A stretch of 18,150 bases of DNA from JAVVRI01 sp036654795 (GTDB taxonomy: Bacteria > Bacteroidota > Bacteroidia > Bacteroidales > Tannerellaceae). Positions 7,433-14,412 of the stretch are shown here, piece after piece. The DNA lies in NCBI GenBank assembly GCA_036654795.1, contig JAVVRI010000051.1:1-18150 (forward strand), read 5' to 3'. The notes beneath the pieces were generated by a model. The model made no database searches. It saw only the letters and a program-made list of their open reading frames with translations, and was not told where the DNA came from. Position 1 is the first letter of the stretch. Every line of letters begins with the position of its first letter. The position numbers and the translations under genes are program-made.

Positions 7433-7476
7433 AGAAAGCCTGCAATACGATACGTATTGCAGGCTTTCTTGTTTTT
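7433..7476 (+). terminator. Strong intrinsic terminator after the tRNA-Lys pair
   Basis: A perfect 17-bp stem (7433-7449 with 7453-7469, core AAGCCTGCAATACG) closes a 3-nt ATA loop and is followed by TGTTTTT at 7470-7476. Confidence 0.92.
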
Positions 7477-7577
7477 ACACCGAGCAGCAAATCCGGTAAT
7501 CAGAAAGAAAGATAGATGGATTCATGTTTATTTGCCACTGCTATTGCATATATCCGTTTTAAATTTCTAACTTTACG

Positions 7578-7628
7578 GATTGAAATTGTTTTCGGCAATC
7601 GCGTTACTATCCGAAGCTAATTTCAATC
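7578..7628 (+). other. Bulged inverted repeat upstream of recJ
   Basis: GATTGAAATT (7578-7587) pairs with AATTTCAATC (7619-7628), and TTCGG (7591-7595) pairs with CCGAA (7611-7615) inside it. Two G-T wobbles bridge the gap, leaving a single T-C mismatch in an 18-bp stem with a 15-nt loop. There is no T-run after it, so it is not an ordinary terminator. It ends 30 bp before the recJ ATG. A possible -7 box (TAACTTTA, 7568-7575) lies just before it, so it may be an operator or an mRNA leader hairpin. Confidence 0.5.
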
Positions 7629-7658
7629 AATTCACAGAAAAAGAAAAAACAATATATA

Positions 7659-9383
7659 ATGACTAACAGATGGAACTTTCGAACCCCAACAGAAGAAGAG
7701 ATACATAGAAGAGACGAGCTAGCAGAAGAGCTAGGACTCAGTCCGATTATTTGCCTTTTACTGGTTCAACGCGGGATATCTTCAATAGAAGATGTAAAGA
7801 AATTCTTTAAACCCAACTTGAACGACCTGCACGACCCATTCCTTATGCCGGATATGGAGAAAGCAGTTAAACGCTTAAACAAAGCGCTGGGAAATAAAGA
7901 GAAACTCTTAATTTATGGGGATTATGATGTAGATGGGACAACGGCCGTATCGCTGGTGTATAAATATTTGCGCCCCTACTCGTCTTCGCTGGACTATTAT
8001 ATTCCGGATCGCTACGACGAAGGATATGGCATCTCATATAAAGGCATAGACTACGCGGCTGAGAATGGCGTTACGCTTATTATCTCACTGGACTGTGGCA
8101 TCAAAGCCATTGAAAAGATTGAGTATGCCAAGACGAAAGGCATCGACTTCATCATTTGCGACCACCACATGCCGGATGCTACCTTGCCAGACGCGGTTGC
8201 CGTACTGGATGCCAAACGGGTGGACTCAGTCTATCCTTACGAGCACCTTTCGGGTTGCGGTGTAGGCTTCAAGTTTATGCAGGCTTTTGCCAAAAGTAAC
8301 AACTTCCCCTTCTCCGATCTGGAAAAGCTATTAGAGCTGACCGCCGTCAGCATCGCTTCGGACATCGTGCCGATCACCGGCGAAAACCGCATTCTGGCTT
8401 ATTACGGACTAAAACAGATCAACAGCAACCCCAGTCACGGGCTGAAGGGAATCATTGACATCTGCGGATTGGCCGGAAAAGAAATAACCATTAGCGACAT
8501 CGTCTTCAAGATAGGTCCGCGCATCAATGCCTCGGGGCGAATGATGAACGGCAAAGAGGCCGTAGAGCTACTCCTAGCCAAGGACAGCGAAATAGCCCGC
8601 GAGAAAAGCGAAAACATCAACCAATATAACGAAGAGCGCCGCGAACTGGACAAAAAGATCACAGACGAAGCAAACGCCGTCATCGACGACTTTGCAAACA
8701 TGGAAGACCGAAAAGCCATTATCGTATATAACCCCGGTTGGCACAAAGGGGTAATTGGCATTGTGGCCTCACGACTGACGGAGAAGTATTATCGTCCGGC
8801 TGTGGTACTGACTAAATCGTCCGAACTGATCACAGGTTCGGCTCGTTCCATCACCGGATTTGATATTTACAAGGCCATAGAAAGCTGTCGAGACCTGTTG
8901 GAAAACTTCGGTGGACACACTTATGCCGCCGGACTTTCACTACGCGAAGAAAACCTAGAAGCCTTCAAAACCCGCTTTCTGCAACTGGCAGCCGACGAGA
9001 TCATACCGGAGCAGATGACACCGCAGATCGACATTGACGCGACACTCGACCTGAAAGAGATCACCCCTCGCTTCATGGCCGATCTGAAGAAGATGAGCCC
9101 CTTCGGCCCGGACAACCAGAAACCGGTATTCTGCACCTGCGGAGTGAAGGATTACGGCACAAGCAAGCTGGTGGGCAAAGAACTGGAGCACATCAAGCTG
9201 GAGATGATAGACAGCAATTCGAACACACCCATACATGGTATTGCCTTTGGCATGCACCATCATAACAGCCACATCAAAGGAATGAAGCCTTTCAACATCT
9301 GTTACACCATCGAGGAGAACACCTACAACGGCAACACTTCGCTGCAACTGATGATAAAAGACATCAAGCCTGATGACATATGA
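7659..9383 (+). CDS. recJ: Single-stranded-DNA-specific 5'-3' exonuclease RecJ
   Basis: RecJ degrades single-stranded DNA 5' to 3' in recombination, mismatch and base-excision repair. The 574-residue protein has the usual length and layout. The DHH phosphoesterase domain carries GDYDVDGTTA (87-96, motif I) and CDHHMPD with the DHH triad at 168-170. Next comes VGFKFMQAF, then the DHHA1 region with FKIGPRINASGRMMNG and GWHKGVIGIVASRLTEKYYR. The GGHTYAAGLSL segment is followed by an OB-fold-like C-terminal domain (PFGPDNQKPVF and on). The listed acidic and histidine metal ligands are all present. The recQ-type helicase follows after 9 bp, so unwinding and resection are probably co-expressed, echoing the RecQ-RecJ partnership known from E. 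coli. A structured inverted repeat precedes the gene. Confidence 0.97.
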   Translation: MTNRWNFRTPTEEEIHRRDELAEELGLSPIICLLLVQRGISSIEDVKKFFKPNLNDLHDPFLMPDMEKAVKRLNKALGNKEKLLIYGDYDVDGTTAVSLVYKYLRPYSSSLDYYIPDRYDEGYGISYKGIDYAAENGVTLIISLDCGIKAIEKIEYAKTKGIDFIICDHHMPDATLPDAVAVLDAKRVDSVYPYEHLSGCGVGFKFMQAFAKSNNFPFSDLEKLLELTAVSIASDIVPITGENRILAYYGLKQINSNPSHGLKGIIDICGLAGKEITISDIVFKIGPRINASGRMMNGKEAVELLLAKDSEIAREKSENINQYNEERRELDKKITDEANAVIDDFANMEDRKAIIVYNPGWHKGVIGIVASRLTEKYYRPAVVLTKSSELITGSARSITGFDIYKAIESCRDLLENFGGHTYAAGLSLREENLEAFKTRFLQLAADEIIPEQMTPQIDIDATLDLKEITPRFMADLKKMSPFGPDNQKPVFCTCGVKDYGTSKLVGKELEHIKLEMIDSNSNTPIHGIAFGMHHHNSHIKGMKPFNICYTIEENTYNGNTSLQLMIKDIKPDDI

Positions 9384-9392
9384 AGGAATCCG

Positions 9393-11300
9393 GTGGACGT
9401 CTACCATAAGATACTAGAAAAGTATTGGGGATACTCGGCTTTTCGTCCTTTGCAGGAAGACATAATCCATTCGGTTTGCGCCGGACGGGATACACTCGGA
9501 CTAATGCCGACAGGAGGAGGAAAATCGATCACCTTCCAAGTGCCGGCATTGGCAATGGGGGGCATCTGCATTGTCGTCACCCCGCTGATTGCACTGATGA
9601 AGGATCAGGTAGACAATCTTCGCCGGGTAGGTATCAAGGCAACAGCTGTCTACTCCGGCATGACTCGCCAGGAGATCATCACACAATTGGAAAACTGTAT
9701 TTTCGGAGATTATAAGTTTCTTTATGTCTCACCGGAGCGACTCATAACGGAATTGTTTCGCGCCAAGCTGCAAGCCATGAAGGTAAATCTGCTGGTTATC
9801 GATGAAAGCCATTGTATCTCGCAATGGGGCTACGACTTCCGTCCCTCTTACCTCAGCATAGCCGACATACGCATCGACCTGCCCGGAGTGCCGGTACTAG
9901 CACTCACCGCCACAGCTACGCCTGAAGTGGTGAACGATATTCAGGAAAGGCTCCATTTCAAAGAGAAAAATGTCTTTCAGAAGAGCTTTGCACGCAAGAA
10001 CCTGGCCTACATCGTACGCCGCACGGAAGATAAAGTCAACACATTAATCTATATACTAGGAAAGGTTCCGGGCACAGCCATCGTCTACGTACGAAGCCGG
10101 AAGCGCACCAAAGAAATTGCCATCGCGCTGCAACAAGCTGGCATATCGGCCGATTTCTTCCATGCCGGTCTGAACCGAGAAAAGAAGACAATCCGTCAAA
10201 CACGCTGGAAAAACAACGAGTGCCGCGTAATTGTCTCTACCAACGCCTTCGGAATGGGAATAGACAAGCCAGACGTACGTCTGGTGGTACACATTGACAT
10301 GCCCGGATCGTTGGAAGAGTATTATCAGGAGGCCGGACGCGCCGGACGAGATGAGCAAAAGGGATATGCCGTAGCTCTTTGTGCAGGAACGGACAGTGCC
10401 AAACTTAAAAAGCGATTGACGGACGAGTTTCCGGATCGCGACTTCATCCACCGCGTATACGAAGCGTTGGGAAACTTCTTCCAGATTGCCGAAGGGTACG
10501 GAATGGACACCGTACACGATTTCGTATTGGAAAGCTTCTGCGGAGCCTACAAATTCCCCCTCTTGCAAACACATCATGCCCTAAAGATTCTGGAACTATC
10601 CGGCTATATTGAATATACGGAAGAGGTGGACAATGCTTCGCGTCTGCTCTTCACCGCCACACGAGATGAATTATATAAATCTCTGAATCAAGAGAAACGG
10701 ACGGACGAGGTTATTCAAATCATCCTCCGCTCCTATACCGGCCTGTTTGCCGATTACGTCTACATCAACGAAGGGCTGATTGCTACACGTGCCGGAGTCA
10801 CACAACAAGAGGTGTACGACATATTGATCGGCCTCTCCAAATATAGAATCGTACACTACATTCCACACAAAAAGACACCTCTCATCATCTACACCCGTAC
10901 CCGGGAAGAGCAAAAGCACCTCACCATCCCCTGTTCCGCCTACGAAGAGCGCAAAGAGCGAGCTGAAAGCCGCATCGCTCACGTACTGGAATATATGAAC
11001 GAAGAGCAACGCTGCCGAAGCCGCATGCTGCTAAGTTATTTCGGAGAGACAACAGCTACCGACTGCGGCTGTTGCGACACTTGTCTGGCCAGAAGCCGCT
11101 CAGGAGTAAACAACTACGAGTTCAACATCATCCGCAATGCCTTATTAAAAATGCTTGCCACCGAACCACTTCCCGTACAAGAACTAGTTAGCTCCCTCCC
11201 CTTCACAACCGAGAAACACCTCGCCGTTATCCGCTTTCTGGCCGATAACGACCCGGACTTCCAGTTAGAAGATGGGTATTTGAAGTTATTGATCAACTAA
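9393..11300 (+). CDS. recQ: RecQ-family ATP-dependent DNA helicase
   Basis: This 635-residue superfamily 2 helicase unwinds DNA 3' to 5'. It shows motif 0 (FRPLQ, 17-21), Walker A MPTGGGKS (38-45), motif II DESH (137-140, against the commoner DEAH), the RecQ aromatic loop CISQWGYDFRPSY (141-153), LTATAT (171-176), and motif VI YYQEAGRAGRDEQ. A zinc-binding cluster, DCGCCDTC, closes the RQC-type zinc region. The C-terminal part beyond it is short and I see no clear HRDC domain, which is shorter than E. coli RecQ's layout but common in this clade. The start is GTG at 9393, 9 bp after the recJ stop. No upstream ATG fits, and MDVYHKILEKYWGY is a natural N-terminus. Transcription probably continues from recJ and ends at 11301-11346. 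Confidence 0.95.
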   Translation: MDVYHKILEKYWGYSAFRPLQEDIIHSVCAGRDTLGLMPTGGGKSITFQVPALAMGGICIVVTPLIALMKDQVDNLRRVGIKATAVYSGMTRQEIITQLENCIFGDYKFLYVSPERLITELFRAKLQAMKVNLLVIDESHCISQWGYDFRPSYLSIADIRIDLPGVPVLALTATATPEVVNDIQERLHFKEKNVFQKSFARKNLAYIVRRTEDKVNTLIYILGKVPGTAIVYVRSRKRTKEIAIALQQAGISADFFHAGLNREKKTIRQTRWKNNECRVIVSTNAFGMGIDKPDVRLVVHIDMPGSLEEYYQEAGRAGRDEQKGYAVALCAGTDSAKLKKRLTDEFPDRDFIHRVYEALGNFFQIAEGYGMDTVHDFVLESFCGAYKFPLLQTHHALKILELSGYIEYTEEVDNASRLLFTATRDELYKSLNQEKRTDEVIQIILRSYTGLFADYVYINEGLIATRAGVTQQEVYDILIGLSKYRIVHYIPHKKTPLIIYTRTREEQKHLTIPCSAYEERKERAESRIAHVLEYMNEEQRCRSRMLLSYFGETTATDCGCCDTCLARSRSGVNNYEFNIIRNALLKMLATEPLPVQELVSSLPFTTEKHLAVIRFLADNDPDFQLEDGYLKLLIN

Positions 11301-11346
11301 AAAAAAGGGACTGCGTCAAAATTGCTTTCGACACAGTCCCTTATTT
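11301..11346. terminator. Bidirectional terminator between recQ and fba
   Basis: AAGGGACTG (11305-11313) pairs with CAGTCCCTT (11334-11342). Inside, GTC and GAC pair after one mismatch. A-rich sequence on the left and T-rich sequence on the right would serve as the U-tract for both converging transcripts. Confidence 0.85.
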
Positions 11347-11375
11347 ATATGTAAACGTAAATCGTTTACGACAGA

Positions 11376-12371
11376 TTACAGCTTGTTAGCAGAACCCAAT
11401 ACGTCTTCGATTTTGTGTTTGTACAACTTCTTTGCGTTTTCACGAGCCGGGCCCAAATATTTACGAGGGTCGAATTCAGCAGGCTTTGTTGCAAATACTT
11501 CGCGGATAGCAGCAGTCATAGCCAGACGGCTGTCAGAGTCGATGTTAATTTTGCAAACAGAAGAAGCAGCAGCCTTACGCAATTGCTCTTCGGGGATACC
11601 AATAGCATCCTTCATTGCGCCACCATATTTATTGATAGTAGCAACCTCTTCTTGAGGAACAGAAGAAGAACCGTGCAATACGATAGGGAAGCCCGGAAGT
11701 TCTTTTTCTACACCTTCCAATACATCAAATGCCAATGGAGGAGGTACAAGTATACCGTTCGCATCGCGTGTGCATTGTGCCGGAGTGAACTTGTTTGCAC
11801 CATGAGAAGTACCAATAGAGATAGCCAAAGAGTCACAACCAGTCTTTGTTACGAAGTCTACAACTTCTTCAGGCTTTGTATAAGTATGATGTTCGGCCAC
11901 TACGTCATCTTCAACACCTGCCAATACACCCAGTTCGCCTTCTACAGACACATCGAACTTATGAGCATACTCAACAACTTTCTTCGTCAACGCTACGTTT
12001 TCATCATAAGGAAGATGAGAACCGTCGATCATTACAGAAGAGAAGCCCAAGTCAATACAACTCTTGCACAATTCAAAGGAATCACCATGATCCAAGTGAA
12101 GAACAATCTGAGGATTCGGGCAACCCAATTCCTTTGCGTATTCTACAGCACCCTCTGCCATATAGCGCAGTAAAGTCTGGTTAGCATATTTGCGGGCACC
12201 ACTAGATACCTGAAGGATAACCGGAGATTTAGTTTCTACTGCAGCCTGAACGATAGCCTGCATTTGTTCCATGTTGTTAAAATTAAAAGCAGGAATAGCG
12301 TATCCGCCCTTAACTGCTTTTGCGAACATTTCTTTTGTGTTCACCAAACCTAATTCTTTGTAACTTACCAT
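11376..12371 (-). CDS. fba: Class II fructose-1,6-bisphosphate aldolase
   Basis: This zinc-dependent enzyme of glycolysis and gluconeogenesis cleaves fructose-1,6-bisphosphate into dihydroxyacetone phosphate and glyceraldehyde-3-phosphate. The 331-residue protein has the class II (beta/alpha)8 barrel signatures: GYAIPAFNFNNMEQ (23-36), LHLDHGDSFE (91-100) with Asp94 and zinc ligand His95, MIDGSHLPYDEN (114-125), VEGELGVLAGVEDD (143-156), AISIGTSHGANKF with another zinc histidine, and VLHGSSSVPQE, which binds substrate. The codons are strongly biased, as in a highly expressed gene. It stands alone under its own promoter (12411-12418), diverges from the L31 gene and ends against recQ at a shared terminator. 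Within class II, the tagatose-bisphosphate aldolase alternative is less likely given the length and context. Confidence 0.95.
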   Translation of the reverse strand: MVSYKELGLVNTKEMFAKAVKGGYAIPAFNFNNMEQMQAIVQAAVETKSPVILQVSSGARKYANQTLLRYMAEGAVEYAKELGCPNPQIVLHLDHGDSFELCKSCIDLGFSSVMIDGSHLPYDENVALTKKVVEYAHKFDVSVEGELGVLAGVEDDVVAEHHTYTKPEEVVDFVTKTGCDSLAISIGTSHGANKFTPAQCTRDANGILVPPPLAFDVLEGVEKELPGFPIVLHGSSSVPQEEVATINKYGGAMKDAIGIPEEQLRKAAASSVCKINIDSDSRLAMTAAIREVFATKPAEFDPRKYLGPARENAKKLYKHKIEDVLGSANKL

Positions 12372-12410
12372 TGTAGTATATATTATTACGTTAATGATTT
12401 AAAACTTGGA

Positions 12411-12418
12411 CAAAGATA
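12411..12418 (-). promoter_or_regulatory. fba promoter -7 box
   Basis: On the minus strand this reads TATCTTTG (TAnnTTTG), 39 bp before the ATG at 12371. The -33 region has no clear TTG. Confidence 0.6.
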
Positions 12419-12499
12419 ATAACAATCCAATAATATCCTGCTATCAAGCATATAAAATTACACAAAAGTAAGTTTCAATGAAAAAACACTATCAATTAC

Positions 12500-12530
12500 T
12501 TTGTTTGTTCAACACTAATCCATACCTTTG
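12500..12530 (+). promoter_or_regulatory. L31 gene promoter (TTTG, 19 nt, TACCTTTG)
   Basis: TTTG at 12500-12503 and TACCTTTG at 12523-12530 have the ideal 19-nt spacing. The leader to the ATG at 12598 is about 60 nt and AT-rich. Confidence 0.8.
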
Positions 12531-12597
12531 CAAGCCAATTTACCGGTTACCAGATTAAATAGAAAGAGTATAAATTAAATTATAGATAAATAAAGCA

Positions 12598-12855
12598 ATG
12601 AAAAAAGGTCTTCATCCTGAAAACTATCGTCCGGTTGTGTTCAAAGACATGTCAAACGACGATGTATTTATTACGCGTTCTACTGTTAACGCAAAAGAAA
12701 CGATCGAATTGGACGGTGTTACTTACCCGTTAATCAAAGTCGAAATATCAAGTACTTCTCACCCGTTCTACACTGGCAAGTCTAAGATGATTGACACAGC
12801 AGGTCGTGTTGATAAGTTCATGAGCCGCTATGGTAAACGCGAACTGAAGAAATAA
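12598..12855 (+). CDS. rpmE2: Type B 50S ribosomal protein L31 (zinc-free form)
   Basis: The 85-residue protein begins MKKGLHPENYRPVVFKDMSN and ends with the basic SRYGKRELKK, which is the bL31 type B pattern. HPFYTGKSKMIDTAGRVDKF is the conserved core that contacts the ribosome's central protuberance. It contains no cysteine at all, so it lacks the zinc-binding CxxC of type A L31. In species with both forms, type B replaces type A under zinc limitation. Here it has an ordinary strong promoter, and I see nothing that looks like a Zur box by eye. It is a single gene with its own terminator. Confidence 0.96.
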   Translation: MKKGLHPENYRPVVFKDMSNDDVFITRSTVNAKETIELDGVTYPLIKVEISSTSHPFYTGKSKMIDTAGRVDKFMSRYGKRELKK

Positions 12856-12877
12856 TTGATTGCCTTAGGCAATTAAC

Positions 12878-12911
12878 GAAAAAGCCCCAGCAGGAATGTT
12901 GGGGCTTTTTC
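12878..12911 (+). terminator. Intrinsic terminator after the L31 gene
   Basis: GAAAAAGCCCCA (12878-12889) pairs perfectly with TGGGGCTTTTTC (12900-12911), with T-rich 3' sequence. A small hairpin, ATTGCC-TTA-GGCAAT (12859-12873), comes just before it. Confidence 0.92.
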
Positions 12912-12913
12912 AT

Positions 12914-12945
12914 TGCCTATAACTCAGTTTTTTTTTCTATTTTTG
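12914..12945 (+). promoter_or_regulatory. Promoter for the NahK-like kinase
   Basis: TATTTTTG at 12938-12945 matches TAnnTTTG, with TTG at 12914-12916, 21 nt upstream. It sets the gene start at 12988, because the upstream in-frame ATG at 12913 lies before the promoter. Confidence 0.6.
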
Positions 12946-12987
12946 CGCCATATATCCTTTGTGACTTTATTTAAACATACAAATACC

Positions 12988-14082
12988 ATGACAAAGACAA
13001 AAGAAGAATTGCTAAACATCCTCAACCAGTTCTGTCTGGAAGAGAAAGTAGTCTCAGCCGAACCATTCGGTAATGGACACATCAACGACACGCTGAAAGT
13101 AACCAACGAAAAAGGCGAAATCAAATACGTGCTACAACGCATCAACCACCTGATATTTACCAATGTGGAAATGCTGCAAAACAACATTCACACCGTCACC
13201 TCGCACATCCGCGAAAAGCTGGAAGCTGCCGGAGAGCAGGACATCGACCGCAAAGTCCTTACCTTCCTACCGACAAAAGATGGCAAAAAGTACTATTTTG
13301 ATGGCGACAGCTATTGGCGTGTATGCCTCTTTATCCCTCGCAGCACGAGCTTCGAAGAGGTTACACCGGAGCTTTCCTATGAAGCTGGAAAGGCCTTCGG
13401 AAACTTCCAATCCATGCTGTCCGACCTGCCGGAAGGTGCGTTTGGCGAAACAATTCCCAACTTCCACAACATGGAGTTCCGCCTTCAGCAATTTCATGAC
13501 GCTGTAAAGGCAAACGCCGCCGGACGTCTGGACGAGGTAAAAGAGTTGGTAGACGAAATAGAAAAACGCGCCAAAGCAATGTGCATCCAAGAAGACCTCT
13601 ATCGCGCCGGTAAGTTGAAGAAACGCACCAACCATTGCGACACGAAGGTAAACAACATCATGTTCGACGAGGAAGGTAAAGTACTCTGCGTAATTGATCT
13701 GGACACCGTCATGCCCGGATTCGTACTTTCCGACATTGGCGACTTTATCCGCACCGGTGCCAACACAGGGGCTGAAGATGACGAAAACTTGGACAACGTA
13801 AACGTAAACATGGACATCTTCAAAGCCTACACCCGCGGTTATATGGAGACAGCGAAAGCCTTCCTTTCTCCGGAAGAGATCAAGCTATTGCCTTATGGCG
13901 GACGCCTGCTGACGTACATGCAGACCGTCCGCTTCCTGACGGACTACATCAATGGGGATACCTATTATAAGATACACAGCCCGAAACACAACCTGGTTCG
14001 CACCTTGGCACAATTCAAACTGCTGCAAAGCCTCGAAGCCCATGCGTCCGAAATGGACAGTTTTATGAAGGAATGGCTCTAA
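12988..14082 (+). CDS. APH-fold sugar kinase, N-acetylhexosamine 1-kinase (NahK)-like
   Basis: The protein has 364 residues from ATG 12988. It has the aminoglycoside-phosphotransferase/choline-kinase fold: a glycine-containing loop FGNGHINDT (27-35), the Brenner catalytic motif HCDTKVNN (216-223, Asp218 the likely base), and the metal-binding IDLDTVMPGFVLSDIGD (236-252). The IDLDTVMPG..SDIGD form and the length resemble NahK/LnpB, which phosphorylates GlcNAc or GalNAc at C1 in host-glycan salvage. Homologues are sometimes labelled aminoglycoside phosphotransferase or mucin desulfatase; I see no sulfatase motif and consider resistance unlikely. No lacto-N-biose phosphorylase or nucleotidyltransferase is beside it, so the substrate is inferred. 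The gene is monocistronic, with its own promoter and terminator. Confidence 0.75.
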   Translation: MTKTKEELLNILNQFCLEEKVVSAEPFGNGHINDTLKVTNEKGEIKYVLQRINHLIFTNVEMLQNNIHTVTSHIREKLEAAGEQDIDRKVLTFLPTKDGKKYYFDGDSYWRVCLFIPRSTSFEEVTPELSYEAGKAFGNFQSMLSDLPEGAFGETIPNFHNMEFRLQQFHDAVKANAAGRLDEVKELVDEIEKRAKAMCIQEDLYRAGKLKKRTNHCDTKVNNIMFDEEGKVLCVIDLDTVMPGFVLSDIGDFIRTGANTGAEDDENLDNVNVNMDIFKAYTRGYMETAKAFLSPEEIKLLPYGGRLLTYMQTVRFLTDYINGDTYYKIHSPKHNLVRTLAQFKLLQSLEAHASEMDSFMKEWL

Positions 14083-14105
14083 TACTCTGAATACATATTA
14101 AATCA

Positions 14106-14166
14106 AAAAAGGACAGGCATCCGGACGCACAATAACCTTCGTGCGATCCGGATGCCTGTCTTGTTT
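14106..14166 (+). terminator. Strong intrinsic terminator after the NahK-like kinase gene
   Basis: GACAGGCATCCGGA (14112-14125) pairs perfectly with TCCGGATGCCTGTC (14147-14160). The stem continues as CGCAC (14126-14130) with GTGCG (14141-14145) after a one-base bulge. An A-run precedes it and TTGTTT follows. The next ~75 bp (14167-14240) show nothing I can name. Confidence 0.92.
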
Positions 14167-14240
14167 ATACGCAATGCCGAGCCAATACAGAACAACACAT
14201 CATAATAGTTGCACACGAAGATAAAAAATCACAGAAACAC

Positions 14241-14271
14241 TTGACATCGCCCCTTTACTGTTTTATCTTTG
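14241..14271 (+). promoter_or_regulatory. Promoter of the HU/winged-helix gene
   Basis: TTG at 14241-14243 (within TTGACA) and TATCTTTG at 14264-14271 are 20 nt apart, a strong Bacteroides promoter. Transcription would start near 14278, directly at the edge of the 98-bp palindrome. Confidence 0.8.
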
Positions 14272-14279
14272 TATACGAA

Positions 14280-14377
14280 GAAAGTTATTATCGACGCCCT
14301 CAATAATATTATTGACGCCCTCATTAAGATAAACGAGGACGTCGATAATATAAACGAGGCCGTCAATAACAACTTTC
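14280..14377. repeat. 98-bp palindrome made of four 21-bp units
   Basis: Units lie at 14287-14307, 14308-14328, 14329-14349 and 14350-14370. The first two share the core GACGCCCTC. The last two carry the opposite orientation, GAGGACGTC and GAGGCCGTC. GAAAGTT (14280-14286) and AACTTTC (14371-14377) flank them symmetrically. The two halves match at 38 of 49 positions when one is reverse-complemented, with no spacer at the centre (14328/14329). Each unit is itself nearly palindromic (ATTAT...ATAAT around the 9-bp core; 16 of 21 in unit one). A 21-bp step is two helical turns, so all four cores face the same side of the DNA. The position between promoter and gene suits an operator array or a 5' leader hairpin. 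Confidence 0.85.
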
Positions 14378-14412
14378 CTCGTAGGAAAAACAACTAAACA
14401 TCACAGTAAGAA

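Noticed and set aside
7358..7570. A 70-codon frame beginning MVAQLVEQL
   Set aside because: It is the translated second tRNA-Lys gene and terminator, a familiar false protein.
11415..12173. A 252-codon plus-strand frame opposite fba
   Set aside because: Antisense to a highly biased, well-conserved aldolase gene. The open frame is a result of that codon bias.
12913..12987. A 25-codon N-terminal extension of the NahK-like kinase
   Set aside because: The extension spans the -7 box (12938-12945) and the expected transcription start, so it would not be in the mRNA.
14280..14377. CRISPR-like periodic repeat
   Set aside because: The 21-bp units abut with no spacers, two are inverted relative to the others, and no cas gene is near.
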